DNA of 41,982 nt, taken from assembly GCA_019509785.1 (NCBI GenBank), contig JAEKLQ010000079.1, positions 1 through 41,982 on the forward strand. The letters run 5' to 3'. The DNA comes from Fibrobacterota bacterium. GTDB taxonomy: Bacteria > Fibrobacterota > Fibrobacteria > UBA11236. Position numbers and translations under genes: made by a program. Shown here piece after piece: positions 24,718 through 33,971 of the stretch; the first letter of the stretch is position 1, and each line of letters opens with the position of its first letter. The notes under the pieces were generated by a model. That model saw only the letters and a list, made by a program, of their open reading frames with translations. It was not told the DNA's origin and did no database searches.

Positions 24718-26406
24718 CTAGGGGCTCTTAGGTCCCAAATTATGTATAAAATCGCCCAAAGTCCATCCGATCGACTTGATCACCTTGGCCACGGCGAGAT
24801 TGTAGTTCAGCACGGCTTCGTAATAATCCCGTCTGGCGCCCAGCGCGGTTTTGTACGGGGATATCAGGTCCTTGGCGTTGGACGGATCCAAATCGTATTT
24901 CATGGCCGCGCCTTTCAGCCAAGCCTCCGCGGCGCGCAGGGATTTCTGGGCATCGGCCACGTCCGCCTTGCAATTCAGCATCTGCAGGTATTCGTCCTGC
25001 ATCTTGAGCAGTAGCCCGCGGGCGGCATAGGCCTCGGTACGCTCCAGCTGGTTGAGTTCGATCCTCTCCTTGCGGACCTTCTCGTAACGCGACCAGAAAT
25101 TGAGGTTCAGGCGCATGCCCAGCCCGCCCACGGCGGTCAGCTCATTGAGGGGATCGCGGGCGAAGGGATCCTCGCCGCCCGAAGAGCGCGCCGGGGACCA
25201 GGCCTTGGTGTATTTGAAGTCGCCGAACAGGAAGATATCCGGGCCGAGTTCCCCTTTCGCGACGCGCACCAGTTCGCGACGGGCCGCCAAACCGTTGGCA
25301 AGGCGCTTGAGATCGGGATGGTTGAGCAGGGTCAGCATCTTCAGGGAATCCAGCGACGGGAATACTTCGGACCGCATCGTGAGGTTGGTATCCCGCGGGG
25401 CGAGAGCCTCGGAGTCCGGCACCTGGAGCAGGAAGTGCAAGGCCAGATCCGCGCGGGAGACCCCCGTGGTCGCCTCGTTGCGGGCTTTCTCGAAGGTGTA
25501 GCGACCGGCCTTCAATTCGAGGAGATCCGTCTGCTTTACGTTCCCGTCGCCCTCGTCGAGTTTCTCCTCCATCGTCTTCTGGGCCTTGTCCAGGTCCTTG
25601 GCCGCATTGCGGAGGATGGATAGCATTTGGCCCGCGTAGATCCGCTGGAAATACCGCTGCTGCGCCTCCTCGGAGACATCCATTTTTTCCTTTTGGAACT
25701 GGGCTTCGGAGACGCGGATATTGGCCTCGGCCGCGCGCTTGCCCGCGATGTAGCGGGTGAAATTCAAAGGCTGCGCCACCGTGGCTTCGATCCCGAAGAA
25801 GGGCCCCCACTGATGGAAGTCGTACTCTTTCTGCTTCTGGAAGATGGGCGTATTGTCCGGCAGGAATTCCCTGTTGGTTGAAATCGAGGTGCTATCGAGC
25901 ACGGTACGCAGGCCCGGCGCGGGGCCCATGCCGGTTTCCACGGTGAATTTGGGGAGGATGGCGGACCGCTTCAGATCCTCGAGTTGCAGTTCGCTCTTGT
26001 CGATCTCCAGCCGCTTCTCCTTCAAGATGGGATAGACCTCCATGGCCATCTTTTCGGCCGTGGCGTAATCGAAGGCGCGCGCGGGCGGCGTCGGACGATC
26101 GGCAGGCGGCGCGGAGGGAGCGGGCGCAGGGGGTTGGGGCGCGGCGGACGCGCTATCGGAAACGGGGCTATCCGTCCCGGCTTTGGCCGGCGCGGTACGG
26201 TTCGGGGCATGAACGGGCCCCGGTTTAGATGCCGGCACGCTGTCGGATCCGGGATGCGGGGCCGCCGACCGGGACGCGGCGGGCGCGCCCGTTGATTGCA
26301 ACGGGGACGGGCCTGTGCCGGCGGATGCGATGGCGGCGCAGACGAACGCGCCGCTTAAGATGCGCGCGAGACGGTTGCTTTCCCGGTGGGGTTCCATTTT
26401 AGGCAT
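24718..26406 (-). CDS. TolC-family outer-membrane channel (OEP)
   Basis: A 562-residue protein. An N-terminal signal peptide (about 10-30, LARILSGAFVCAAIASAG) is followed by an unusual Pro/Ala/Ser-rich region of about 75 residues before the channel domain. The channel part (about 110-560) is helix-rich with the two OEP repeats of long coiled-coil hairpins, for example LEIDKSELQLEDLKRSAI and VRKERIELNQLERTEAYA. TolC proteins form trimeric exit ducts through the outer membrane. Its place next to mlaC, and divergent from mlaEFD, suggests that it works with the lipid transporter and not with a drug pump. An ATG three codons in (26397) is an alternative start; neither has a good ribosome-binding site. 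Confidence 0.85.
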   Translation of the reverse strand: MPKMEPHRESNRLARILSGAFVCAAIASAGTGPSPLQSTGAPAASRSAAPHPGSDSVPASKPGPVHAPNRTAPAKAGTDSPVSDSASAAPQPPAPAPSAPPADRPTPPARAFDYATAEKMAMEVYPILKEKRLEIDKSELQLEDLKRSAILPKFTVETGMGPAPGLRTVLDSTSISTNREFLPDNTPIFQKQKEYDFHQWGPFFGIEATVAQPLNFTRYIAGKRAAEANIRVSEAQFQKEKMDVSEEAQQRYFQRIYAGQMLSILRNAAKDLDKAQKTMEEKLDEGDGNVKQTDLLELKAGRYTFEKARNEATTGVSRADLALHFLLQVPDSEALAPRDTNLTMRSEVFPSLDSLKMLTLLNHPDLKRLANGLAARRELVRVAKGELGPDIFLFGDFKYTKAWSPARSSGGEDPFARDPLNELTAVGGLGMRLNLNFWSRYEKVRKERIELNQLERTEAYAARGLLLKMQDEYLQMLNCKADVADAQKSLRAAEAWLKGAAMKYDLDPSNAKDLISPYKTALGARRDYYEAVLNYNLAVAKVIKSIGWTLGDFIHNLGPKSP

Positions 26407-26545
26407 CGAATCGGGAAACTATTTTATTTACAATGACATTCAGGATAATGAGCTTCATCCGTATGCCGGACAAAGGTACATTTATTCTCCGCATGATACC
26501 CGCATCAACCCACCGCGCGAACGCCCCCAGAATCCCAGACCGCGC
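26407..26545. promoter_or_regulatory. AT-rich divergent promoter region of the mla locus
   Basis: This is one of the lowest-GC stretches of the window, between the TolC-like gene and the STAS-MlaE gene. For the leftward genes, TTGTCC (26473-26468) and CATTAT (26450-26445) on the minus strand are 17 bases apart and match the sigma-70 consensus 4/6 each. For the rightward genes only weak boxes are visible. Shared control of both halves of the locus is likely. Confidence 0.4.
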
Positions 26546-27613
26546 GTGAACGCTCGGTCCTTCGCATTGCCCCCCGAGATCACCCCCGATTGGGTTTCGC
26601 GGGAGCATGGCCGCCTTCTGGACGGGGCCGGAAACGGTCCGCTGGAACTCGATTGCCGCAAGGTCGTCCGGCTCGATACCCTGGCCCTCGCTTGGCTGGC
26701 CCAATTGCAGGAGTCGCTATCCCAGCGCGGGGGCAAACTGGTGCTCAAGGGCCTTTCGCCCGAAATGAAGAAGCGCTTGGCCCACGCGGTGCTGCCGGAA
26801 ACCGGGGACGCGGAAAAAAAACCGCCCCTCCCGTTAACCGAGCGGGTGGGCGAGTCCGGCATCGCTTTCATCGTGGAGATGCGCGATACCCTTGTGCTTC
26901 TCAGCGAATCCCTGTACTGGTCCACCTTCGCCCTGTTCCGTTCCAAGACGCTGATGCGCGGGGATACCGTGATCCAGATGGTGCGTCTGGGGAGCAACGC
27001 CCTGCCCATCGTGCTCTTGCTCTCGGTCATCATCGGCTTTACCTTGGCGCTGCAATCGGGGATCCAATTGCAGAAATTCGGCGCCACGGTTTTCCTGGCG
27101 AGCGGCATGGGCATCAGCATGGTGACCGAGTTCGGCCCGATCCTGACCGCCGTGATCCTGGCCGGGCGCTCAGGCAGTTCGGTTACGGCGGAAATCTCCA
27201 CCATGGTGGTGCAGGAAGAAGTCGGCGCCTTGCATGCCATGGCCATCAACCCGATCCATTTCCTGGTGCTGCCCCGCTTCTGGGCCATGTCCCTGACCGG
27301 ACCCATGCTGACCGCGGTGTCGGCCGCTTCCGGCATTTTCGCGGGGGGCGCGGTGGGATTCTGGTTCTTCAAATTGTCCCCGGCATCGTATATCTCGGGT
27401 CTCAAGGAAGCGGTCACCCTCAACTTCATGGGACAAGCGTTGGTGAAATCCGTAACCTTCGCTTGGATCATCGCGTTGGTGGCGATCAACAAGGGGCTGA
27501 ACGTGCGGGGAGGGGCCGACGCGGTGGGCAAGGCCACCACTTCGTGCGTAGTGACCTGCATATTCGCGATAATCTTCGCGGATGCCGTGTTTTCCTTCAT
27601 CTTCTACTATTGA
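26546..27613 (+). CDS. mlaE: MlaE permease with fused N-terminal STAS domain
   Basis: MlaE is the inner-membrane permease of the Mla/MCE lipid ABC transporter. The C-terminal 260 residues are a typical MlaE domain with several membrane helices and the conserved segments GFTLALQSGIQLQKFGA, LAGRSGSSVTAEI and EVGALHAMAINP. The N-terminal 90 residues (SFALPPEI ... LELDCRKVVRLDTLALAWL ... GKLVLKGLSPEMKKRL) form a STAS domain, the role played by the separate protein MlaB in E. coli. Start uncertain: GTG at 26546 fits the domain boundary but lacks a ribosome-binding site; the frame is open upstream to 26315, inside the divergent gene. Confidence 0.88.
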   Translation: MNARSFALPPEITPDWVSREHGRLLDGAGNGPLELDCRKVVRLDTLALAWLAQLQESLSQRGGKLVLKGLSPEMKKRLAHAVLPETGDAEKKPPLPLTERVGESGIAFIVEMRDTLVLLSESLYWSTFALFRSKTLMRGDTVIQMVRLGSNALPIVLLLSVIIGFTLALQSGIQLQKFGATVFLASGMGISMVTEFGPILTAVILAGRSGSSVTAEISTMVVQEEVGALHAMAINPIHFLVLPRFWAMSLTGPMLTAVSAASGIFAGGAVGFWFFKLSPASYISGLKEAVTLNFMGQALVKSVTFAWIIALVAINKGLNVRGGADAVGKATTSCVVTCIFAIIFADAVFSFIFYY

Positions 27614-27618
27614 GTCGC

Positions 27619-28413
27619 ATGGACGAGGGGCCTAAATTAGTGGTGAAACGGTTGCGCGCCGGCTACGGCGGCGATCCGGTTTTGCAGGACGTATCCCTTA
27701 CCGTCCAGCCCCGGGAGATCCGCATCGTGCTGGGCGGTTCCGGTTGCGGCAAGTCCACCCTGCTCAGGAACATCATCGGGTTGGAGAAACCGCTGGGGGG
27801 CGAGATCGAGATCCTGGGTTCCAAGGTGGATTGGAGCCAGGGCCAATCCCCGATCGAGCAGCTCCGCCGCATGGGCGTGCTCTTCCAAGGCGGCGCCCTG
27901 CTCTCCTCCCTGACCGTCGGGGAAAACGTGGCCTTGCCCATGCGTATCCATAACCCCGGGCTCCCGCCGGCCGTGGTGGAAGAACTGGTCCGCATCAAGC
28001 TGGGGCAAGTGAAACTCGAACAAGCCTACGATAAGGCGCCCAATGAGCTTTCGGGGGGCATGCGCAAGCGGGCCGCCTTGGCGCGCGCCATCGTGAACGA
28101 TCCCGAACTCCTGTTCTGCGACGAGCCCTCGGCGGGACTCGACCCCGTCACTTCGCGTAGCCTGGACGAGCTGCTGCTCGAGTTGCGCGAGAACCTGGGG
28201 ATCACCATGGTGGTGGTGACCCATGAGCTGGATTCCATCCGTACCTTGTGCGATCGCCTTACCTTCCTCTCCCAAGGAAAGGTTATTTGCGATAGCACCC
28301 TCGAGGAGGCCGAGCGTTCCGGGCCGCAAGAGGTGAAGGATTTCCTGGCGCGCAAGCCCGAGCCGCATAAGGCCAAGGGACGGGTGGCCGTATTCAATGT
28401 GGAGGAGGGCTGA
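27619..28413 (+). CDS. mlaF: MlaF-like ABC transporter ATPase
   Basis: This is the cytosolic ATPase that powers the MlaE permease. The 264-residue protein has Walker A GGSGCGKST at about residues 38-46, a Q-loop LFQGGALLSSLTV, the signature LSGGMRKRAALARAI, Walker B LLFCDEPSAGLDP and the switch histidine in VVVTHE. The GMRKR wording of the signature is characteristic of the Mla/Ttg2A/Mkl group. The ATG at 27619 lies 5 bases after the mlaE stop; a TTG at 27610 is possible. The stop overlaps the ATG of mlaD by one base. Confidence 0.93.
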   Translation: MDEGPKLVVKRLRAGYGGDPVLQDVSLTVQPREIRIVLGGSGCGKSTLLRNIIGLEKPLGGEIEILGSKVDWSQGQSPIEQLRRMGVLFQGGALLSSLTVGENVALPMRIHNPGLPPAVVEELVRIKLGQVKLEQAYDKAPNELSGGMRKRAALARAIVNDPELLFCDEPSAGLDPVTSRSLDELLLELRENLGITMVVVTHELDSIRTLCDRLTFLSQGKVICDSTLEEAERSGPQEVKDFLARKPEPHKAKGRVAVFNVEEG

Positions 28414-29297
28414 TGGACGTGAGCCGCGCGGAAAAAGCCCGCTTGGGTATCTTCCTGATCGGAACGGCCGTTTTGCTGGTGGTGGTGATCTTCGCCTTGG
28501 TTGGCAAAAAGATTTTCACCAAGAAGGTGCCCTACTTCACCCGCCTGTCGGAAACGGTGAGCGGGCTGGAGCTCGGGACTCCCGTGAAACAGAACGGCGT
28601 GGACGTGGGAAACATCGTCGCCATCCTGACCGACACGACGGATGTCACGCGGTCGGTCGTGCGATTCGAGGTAAACAAGGGCACCCCCGTTAAGCAGGAC
28701 ATGGTGGCCAGCATGGGCAGCTATGGAATCACCGGACTGAAATACCTGGAGCTCACCGGGGGCAGCTACTCCGCCCCGGACGTGCCGCCCGGCGGCGAGA
28801 TACGCTCTGAACTATCGACCTTGGGGAAACTCACGCAACGGGCCGATTCCATCGCCTACAAGATCGATCGACTGCTCGGGAACGTGCTGGCCCTGACCGA
28901 GTCCCAGGGACGGGCCCAACTCGAGAAGCTGGTGAACAGTTCGGTGAACCTGGCAGGCAGCCTGGACAGCCTCACCTCGGATATCGCCCGCATCCGTCCG
29001 GGGCGGCGCATCGACGCGATCTTGGCCGATGCGGAAGCGGCTACCTCCACGCTCAAGGACAAAATCAAGAAAGCGGAAATCGATGAGACCGTCCATGAAT
29101 ACCGCAAGCTGGCGGAAGGCGCGGGAGACGTCGCCCAGAAGATGGACATCACGATTCTCCGCGTCCAAGAGGACTTGTCGCAATCGATGAATAACCTGAA
29201 GGAGACCATGAAGAACATGAACGCCTTCAGCCGCCAGATCCGGGAGAATCCCTCGGTTCTGTTGCGCAGCGAAGAGAAGCAGGAGCGCCACAAATGA
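28413..29297 (+). CDS. mlaD: MCE-domain protein MlaD
   Basis: MlaD is the membrane-anchored MCE protein whose hexamer forms the periplasmic lipid channel above MlaE. The 294-residue protein has one N-terminal membrane helix (about 11-31, LGIFLIGTAVLLVVVIF) and one MCE domain (about 38-120), with FTRLSETVSGLELGTPVKQNG, VGNIV and GSYGITGLKYLELTGG, the family hallmark. The C-terminal 170 residues are helical with coiled-coil character, longer than the tail of E. coli MlaD (183 residues in all). A long helical tail could bridge toward the TolC-like channel. It overlaps mlaF by 1 base and the lipoprotein gene by 4. Confidence 0.93.
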   Translation: MDVSRAEKARLGIFLIGTAVLLVVVIFALVGKKIFTKKVPYFTRLSETVSGLELGTPVKQNGVDVGNIVAILTDTTDVTRSVVRFEVNKGTPVKQDMVASMGSYGITGLKYLELTGGSYSAPDVPPGGEIRSELSTLGKLTQRADSIAYKIDRLLGNVLALTESQGRAQLEKLVNSSVNLAGSLDSLTSDIARIRPGRRIDAILADAEAATSTLKDKIKKAEIDETVHEYRKLAEGAGDVAQKMDITILRVQEDLSQSMNNLKETMKNMNAFSRQIRENPSVLLRSEEKQERHK

Positions 29298-30052
29298 ACC
29301 GCGCCCTTCCCCTCCGCCATCCCGCCCGCGCCGCGGCCGTCCTGATCTTGTCGCTCCTTTCCGGATGCTACTGGGGCAAGGTCCAGGAGACGAAGTATTA
29401 CGTGCTCGACTACGTGCCTACGCCCCCGCCCGAGCGCATCCAGAAGGGCCCCTACCCGTTCGTCCTGCGCCTGCGGGACTGCGAAATCGCCGAAGCCTAC
29501 CGGCGCAGCCAGATCGTCTACCGTCAATCCGCCAACCAGATGCAGTTCTACGGGCTGCACCTGTGGGCCGTCGATCCCGACCGGATGATGACCGACCTGG
29601 CGCTGAAGCATTTGAAGGCCGCCCAGCTCTTCGACAATGTCACCCGCACGGTGGAGAACTTCGTTCCCGACTTCTACCTCTCCTGCAACGTGCAAGCCAT
29701 CGAGGAGTTCGACAGCAAGGAGCAGGTGTATTCCCATCTCGCCATCGAATACCAGCTCGAGAACGCCAAGACCAACGTGATCACCTGGAAGAAGCTCTAC
29801 GACCTGCGCAAGGCGGTGGTCCAACCGGAACCGATCTACGTGGTCCGGGAGCTGTCGGCGCTGGCGGAAACCATTAACGATCGCCTGGTGCAGGAATTGG
29901 ACGTGGTGCTGGACGAGGCCAAGTACAAGAAGCAGGAGAAGACCGACAGCGTACGGGCCGATACGGCCGCCCACGGCGCCGCGGGCCCCGAGCGGCAAGC
30001 CGGCCCAGCGGCTCCCGGTCCCGTCCGCGAGGCCGGGAAGGCCAAGCGCTGA
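29294..30052 (+). CDS. ABC-type transport auxiliary lipoprotein (PqiC-like)
   Basis: A 252-residue lipoprotein. The signal peptide ends in the lipobox LLSGC (Cys at about residue 25), so it is lipidated, probably at the outer membrane. The following KYYVLDYVPTPP is the typical start of the ABC_trans_aux/PqiC family; VYSHLAIEYQLEN and LAETINDRLVQELD fit the rest. PqiC-type lipoproteins dock MCE transporters to the outer membrane. The last 45 residues are Ala/Pro/Gly-rich and probably disordered. It overlaps mlaD by 4 bases (ATGA), which suggests obligate co-expression. Confidence 0.82.
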   Translation: MNRALPLRHPARAAAVLILSLLSGCYWGKVQETKYYVLDYVPTPPPERIQKGPYPFVLRLRDCEIAEAYRRSQIVYRQSANQMQFYGLHLWAVDPDRMMTDLALKHLKAAQLFDNVTRTVENFVPDFYLSCNVQAIEEFDSKEQVYSHLAIEYQLENAKTNVITWKKLYDLRKAVVQPEPIYVVRELSALAETINDRLVQELDVVLDEAKYKKQEKTDSVRADTAAHGAAGPERQAGPAAPGPVREAGKAKR

Positions 30053-30056
30053 CCGC

Positions 30057-31742
30057 ATGCGCCGCGTGCTAGCCTCCTTTCTGCGGGCCCTTTGCGGAAC
30101 GGGAGCCGACCGGCGCAGCGCCGGCCCGATCGCCCGTCTAATCACCATCCTGCCGGGAATCCTGCTTTCCGTCCTGCCGGCGCGGGCAGTCCAGATCGGG
30201 GATCTGCCTGGCGAGGACATTTCCAGCGGGGAGGTCAGCAAGGCGGAAGCCCGGGCCCACGTGGAAACGCCCGTGCGGCACAACAATAATTGGTTGGCCG
30301 CTTCCATCGAAGAGCAATTGGCGCGGGAACGAACCCTCATCCCCATGGGGAAGGGCGCCATTTTCGTGCCGAGCTATACCGAACCCCGCCGCGAACCCGA
30401 AGTCACCGTTACCACCTTGGGCGGAATGCAGGTGAAGAACGGGACCACGGGGCAACGCATCCTGGTGGATTCCGGCCTGTACACCGTGCGGCTGGGCTCG
30501 GGCACCGCCGCGCAGCAAATGTCCGTCGACGTAAGGGTGGAAGAAGGGCATACTTCGGTGGTTCCGCCCGAATGGAGCGGCCTGCTGGTGGAGACGCTGA
30601 CGCCGGAGGGCAACTACCTCGAATCCCAATACGAGGTCATCCGCGTCGACCGCGGAACCAACTACGGCAAGGGCCGCGGCTTACCGGAAGAGCGCCTCCA
30701 GGATATCCGGGCCTGGCTTCTTCCCGCCGGCATGTACCGGATCAGCAAGCCCGGGGAAGGCTTCAACTCCTTACGCAATTACATCACCGTGCAACTCAAT
30801 CCCGGAGAGCTGACCCAGATCGAACTGATCTTCGACAAGACGAGCGGCGACCTCATCGCCGGGGGCGTGAAGGCATTGAACACCCGGGTCAAGATGGGCA
30901 GCAATTGGAGCCTGGGCATCCGCGCCGGCGGCAACGTGGATCTATCCCGTGTGACCGACAATACGGATACGCGCAAGGAGGCCGCCTTGGTTTCGGACGA
31001 CCTACGCATGCGCTTGCAATACGACGATGCCCTTTACCTGGGAACCACCGAGCTGTTCCTGCAAGATAATTTCAGCAAGGAGCGCAACCGCCGCCTGAAC
31101 GTCACCTCCGACATCGCCGAACTACGCACCACCTGGATTCGGCGCTTGCTGCCCTGGCTGGGCCCGTACGTACGCACCATCCTCTCCACCCATTTGTTCG
31201 ACAACAAGCCGGTCACGGACTCCGTCTCCATCGTCACCCAAAAGGACTCTTCCGGAACGCTGGTGCCGCAGGTCTCCAAGATCGTAGGCGGGAACTTCAT
31301 CATCCAACCATCCCTCGATCCCCTTAACTTACAGGAAGGGGCGGGATTCAACGTGGAGATGGTCTCGAAGTACTACCTGGAAGCCAATTCCCAGCTCGGG
31401 GTAGCGGCCATCCAGAACTTGGTGGACTACAGCTACGTCACCAATGGGGAGGGTCAATATCTCCGCGCCAAATCGACCTACGAGATCGGCGTCGAGGGTA
31501 ACCTGTACGGAACCCTCCGCCTGGGATCGGACATGACCTTGGATCTGCGCCTGGAGCTTTTCGCCCCCAATTCCGACCCGGCGCGCATCCGCTTGCGGGA
31601 CCTCACGGCCGACTTCCGCTTCTTCCTCACCCGGAACATCGAGATTGGGTACCTGTATCAGGTCAAGGAAGAGACCGCAATAACCAAAAACCGCTTCCCC
31701 AGCTCGCACAACCTGTCCCTGCGATTGTCCTTCAATTATTGA
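30057..31742 (+). CDS. Outer-membrane beta-barrel protein of the mla operon
   Basis: A 561-residue protein with an N-terminal signal sequence (hydrophobic LITILPGILLSVLPARA, about 28-44). Residues about 110-280 look like a beta-sandwich region (VTTLGGMQVKNGTTGQRI, IELIFDKTSGDLIAGG). From about residue 290 there are alternating amphipathic strands (WSLGIRAGGNVDLSR, LYLGTTELFLQDNF and so on), ending LSLRLSFNY with the terminal aromatic residue expected of barrels inserted by Bam. I do not recognise a named family. Lying 5 bases behind the lipoprotein gene, it is most likely the outer-membrane component of the MCE lipid system. Confidence 0.7.
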   Translation: MRRVLASFLRALCGTGADRRSAGPIARLITILPGILLSVLPARAVQIGDLPGEDISSGEVSKAEARAHVETPVRHNNNWLAASIEEQLARERTLIPMGKGAIFVPSYTEPRREPEVTVTTLGGMQVKNGTTGQRILVDSGLYTVRLGSGTAAQQMSVDVRVEEGHTSVVPPEWSGLLVETLTPEGNYLESQYEVIRVDRGTNYGKGRGLPEERLQDIRAWLLPAGMYRISKPGEGFNSLRNYITVQLNPGELTQIELIFDKTSGDLIAGGVKALNTRVKMGSNWSLGIRAGGNVDLSRVTDNTDTRKEAALVSDDLRMRLQYDDALYLGTTELFLQDNFSKERNRRLNVTSDIAELRTTWIRRLLPWLGPYVRTILSTHLFDNKPVTDSVSIVTQKDSSGTLVPQVSKIVGGNFIIQPSLDPLNLQEGAGFNVEMVSKYYLEANSQLGVAAIQNLVDYSYVTNGEGQYLRAKSTYEIGVEGNLYGTLRLGSDMTLDLRLELFAPNSDPARIRLRDLTADFRFFLTRNIEIGYLYQVKEETAITKNRFPSSHNLSLRLSFNY

Positions 31743-31747
31743 GGGCC

Positions 31748-32818
31748 CTACCCAACGCCCATGGCCCGGAGGTAGGCCCGCGCCACGGTCGGGAAGTCCC
31801 AACGGTACCGATTGGCCGGCGGCTGAACCTTTCCCTCCAGATAGCCCAGCGCTAGTCCGCGGAGTTCCGTTCCATCGCGGTAAAGATCCACGGGAGCCCC
31901 TTCCGCTTGGAGCCAGCGCGTAAGCGGCAAATCCGGAACCAGGATGGGACGTCCCAAGTGGAGCAGATGCAGCAACGATCCGCTATTGCTCTTGAAGCGC
32001 ATGGGGCTGACGAAAAGATCGCATAAGCTTAAGTGCGACCCGACCCGTTCCGGAGGCAGCCAACCCGTGACGCGAACGCGATCGGAAAGGCCGCGCGCCG
32101 CCGCTTCGTGTTCGAGGCGTTCCTGCATGCCGCTTGCGGATCGTTCCCCGCCCAGGATCAATAAAGCCGTCCCGGGATCGAGGGTCGCCAGCAGATCGAA
32201 AACCTGGGCATAATCCGAGGCCGGATTGAGGAATCCGAATATCCCTATGATGGACTTAGGCCTACGCGGGAAATAATCTTCCTTGCGCACGACCGGGCTG
32301 GCTACGGAGGGCGCGTAGAAGGCGTGCGGGACCGGTTCAAGCACCTTGCCGGGGGCCAGCGGGCCCAGGATGGCGGCGTTGGGGCCCGATAGGGGAATCA
32401 CGCGATGGGCTGCATATCCCGCGGCTTGGAGCCGCCGTTCACGGGCGAACTCCCGGTGCTTCCATCGATAGATGGCGCGCTTCAACCAGAGCAAGGGCGG
32501 GAAACCCGCGCGCAGATCGGCGTAAGGGAAGGCGAAGGGATCTTCCGCGTAGACTTCATGCGGAACCACGAACATCCGGCCGGGAAAGCGCGCCCCCAAG
32601 CGGATCAGGAAACCGGGATCGGGAACCAAGGACCTTTCGTAATGCACGAGGATGGCTTGGCACGATTCCAATCGGGGCGAAGCCAGCGCGTGCCGGAAGG
32701 GTACGAAGGCCAGATCGCATTCGGCCGCCAGGACGGCGGCCAATCTTCCGACGTAATCGGCGATGCCGCAGGGTTGGGATGCGTCGGGGCCGACGAGGCC
32801 GATGCGCGAACGGGGCAT
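31748..32818 (-). CDS. Glycosyltransferase, GT4-like
   Basis: A 356-residue protein with two Rossmann-type halves. The N-terminal half has IGLVGPDASQPCGIADYVGRL, the acceptor-binding start seen in GT4 enzymes (a G-rich loop then a helix). The C-terminal half has SIIGIFGFLNPASDYAQVFDLL, LLILGGERS and VRVTGWLPPERVGSHLSLCD, then SGSLLHLLHLGRPILVPD at the position of the nucleotide-sugar binding motif; the usual EX7E pair is not clear. Donor and acceptor are unknown. It is convergent with the mla operon (5 bases between stops) and stands alone. Confidence 0.8.
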   Translation of the reverse strand: MPRSRIGLVGPDASQPCGIADYVGRLAAVLAAECDLAFVPFRHALASPRLESCQAILVHYERSLVPDPGFLIRLGARFPGRMFVVPHEVYAEDPFAFPYADLRAGFPPLLWLKRAIYRWKHREFARERRLQAAGYAAHRVIPLSGPNAAILGPLAPGKVLEPVPHAFYAPSVASPVVRKEDYFPRRPKSIIGIFGFLNPASDYAQVFDLLATLDPGTALLILGGERSASGMQERLEHEAAARGLSDRVRVTGWLPPERVGSHLSLCDLFVSPMRFKSNSGSLLHLLHLGRPILVPDLPLTRWLQAEGAPVDLYRDGTELRGLALGYLEGKVQPPANRYRWDFPTVARAYLRAMGVG

Positions 32819-32888
32819 GGGGGGATTATAGCGTATGTCGGGCCGGGAAGGGGGCCCGCCCTATCGATTCCGGTCCGCCGAGGCGATA

Positions 32889-33809
32889 CTATTTGTGCTG
32901 CGAACGCGCCCGTTCCGACATCACCACGGTATCCGGCGGCACCGAAGAGGTAATCCAGCAGTTACCGCCGATCACGCTGTTGCGCCCGATGGTGGTCTTC
33001 CCGCCCAGCACGGTCGCCCCCGCATAGATGGTCACCCCGTCTTCGAGGTTGGGATGGCGCTTGATTCCCTTGATGGGATTCCCGTCCTCGTCCTTCTTGA
33101 AGCTCAGGGCCCCCAAGGTCACGCCCTGGTACAGCTTCACCCCGCGGCCGATCACGGCGGTCTCGCCGATCACCACGCCCGTACCATGATCGATGAAGAA
33201 GCCCGGGCCGATGGTCGCGCCGGGATGGATGTCCGAGCCGGTCCGGGAATGGGCCACTTCGCTCAGCATGCGCGGAAGCAATGGGACGCCGTCGCGGTAC
33301 AACTCGTGGGCCAGGCGATGGGTCGAGATGGTTTGCACGAACGGATAGCTCATCAGTACTTCCACCACCGAACCGGCGGCGGGATCGCCTTCGTAGGCCG
33401 CCAACAAATCCTCGCCCAATACGCGCCGGATGGAGGGAAGGTTCGATAGGAGGCGATCGGTGATTTCCATGGCGCGCGGGCCATTCCCGCCTTCCGGCGC
33501 AGGCGCGGTTTCGGGCCCGTTGCGGGAGGCCCGGTAGTCCAAGGCCTTGACGATATGCGAAGCCAAGGCCGAACGCGCCGAAGCCAGGCTGTCCCGCAGG
33601 AACGCATCCAACTCGTCCTCGCGCAAAGCCTGATCGCCGAATACGCCCGGGAACAGGATGGATAGAAGCTGATCCACCAATTGGGCGACGGCCTCGCGGC
33701 CGGGCAGCCGATGCACGGCGCTGATGTTGCACAGATGATCGCCCGCCACCGCGCGCCCCAGATCGGCGGCGATGGCGGCTAGGCTTTCTTTATCCAAGGG
33801 CTTATTCAC
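32889..33809 (-). CDS. cysE: Serine O-acetyltransferase
   Basis: CysE makes O-acetylserine from serine and acetyl-CoA, the first step of cysteine synthesis. The 306-residue protein has a helical N-terminal part and a left-handed beta helix of hexapeptide repeats from about residue 190. Motifs are GSDIHPGATIGPGFFIDHGT, VVIGETAVIG and LYQGVTLGAL, with the catalytic Asp-His pair in the FIDHGT segment. The long N-terminal part and the SFKKDEDGNPIKGIKRHP loop match the EpsC-like longer SATs. A Pro/Gly-rich stretch near residue 100 is an insertion-like linker. No cysK is in the window. Confidence 0.93.
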   Translation of the reverse strand: MNKPLDKESLAAIAADLGRAVAGDHLCNISAVHRLPGREAVAQLVDQLLSILFPGVFGDQALREDELDAFLRDSLASARSALASHIVKALDYRASRNGPETAPAPEGGNGPRAMEITDRLLSNLPSIRRVLGEDLLAAYEGDPAAGSVVEVLMSYPFVQTISTHRLAHELYRDGVPLLPRMLSEVAHSRTGSDIHPGATIGPGFFIDHGTGVVIGETAVIGRGVKLYQGVTLGALSFKKDEDGNPIKGIKRHPNLEDGVTIYAGATVLGGKTTIGRNSVIGGNCWITSSVPPDTVVMSERARSQHK

Positions 33810-33971
33810 GGGTTACTCGATCCTGGCCGGAAGTATGTCGATCCAAGTCGAAATATACCCCATGGGTAACCGACCTCCAAGGCGAAGGCATGGCGCCGGA
33901 TAGAGCGGGATAGCGGTATCCTGGCGCGGGCCCGCGGTATCTACGGTACAATTGGCAGGGAGGGAAATCCC

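Noticed and set aside
26315-26545. Upstream ATG start for the mlaE fusion at 26315
   Set aside because: It would lie inside the divergent TolC-like gene and span the AT-rich promoter region; the STAS domain begins only near 26560.
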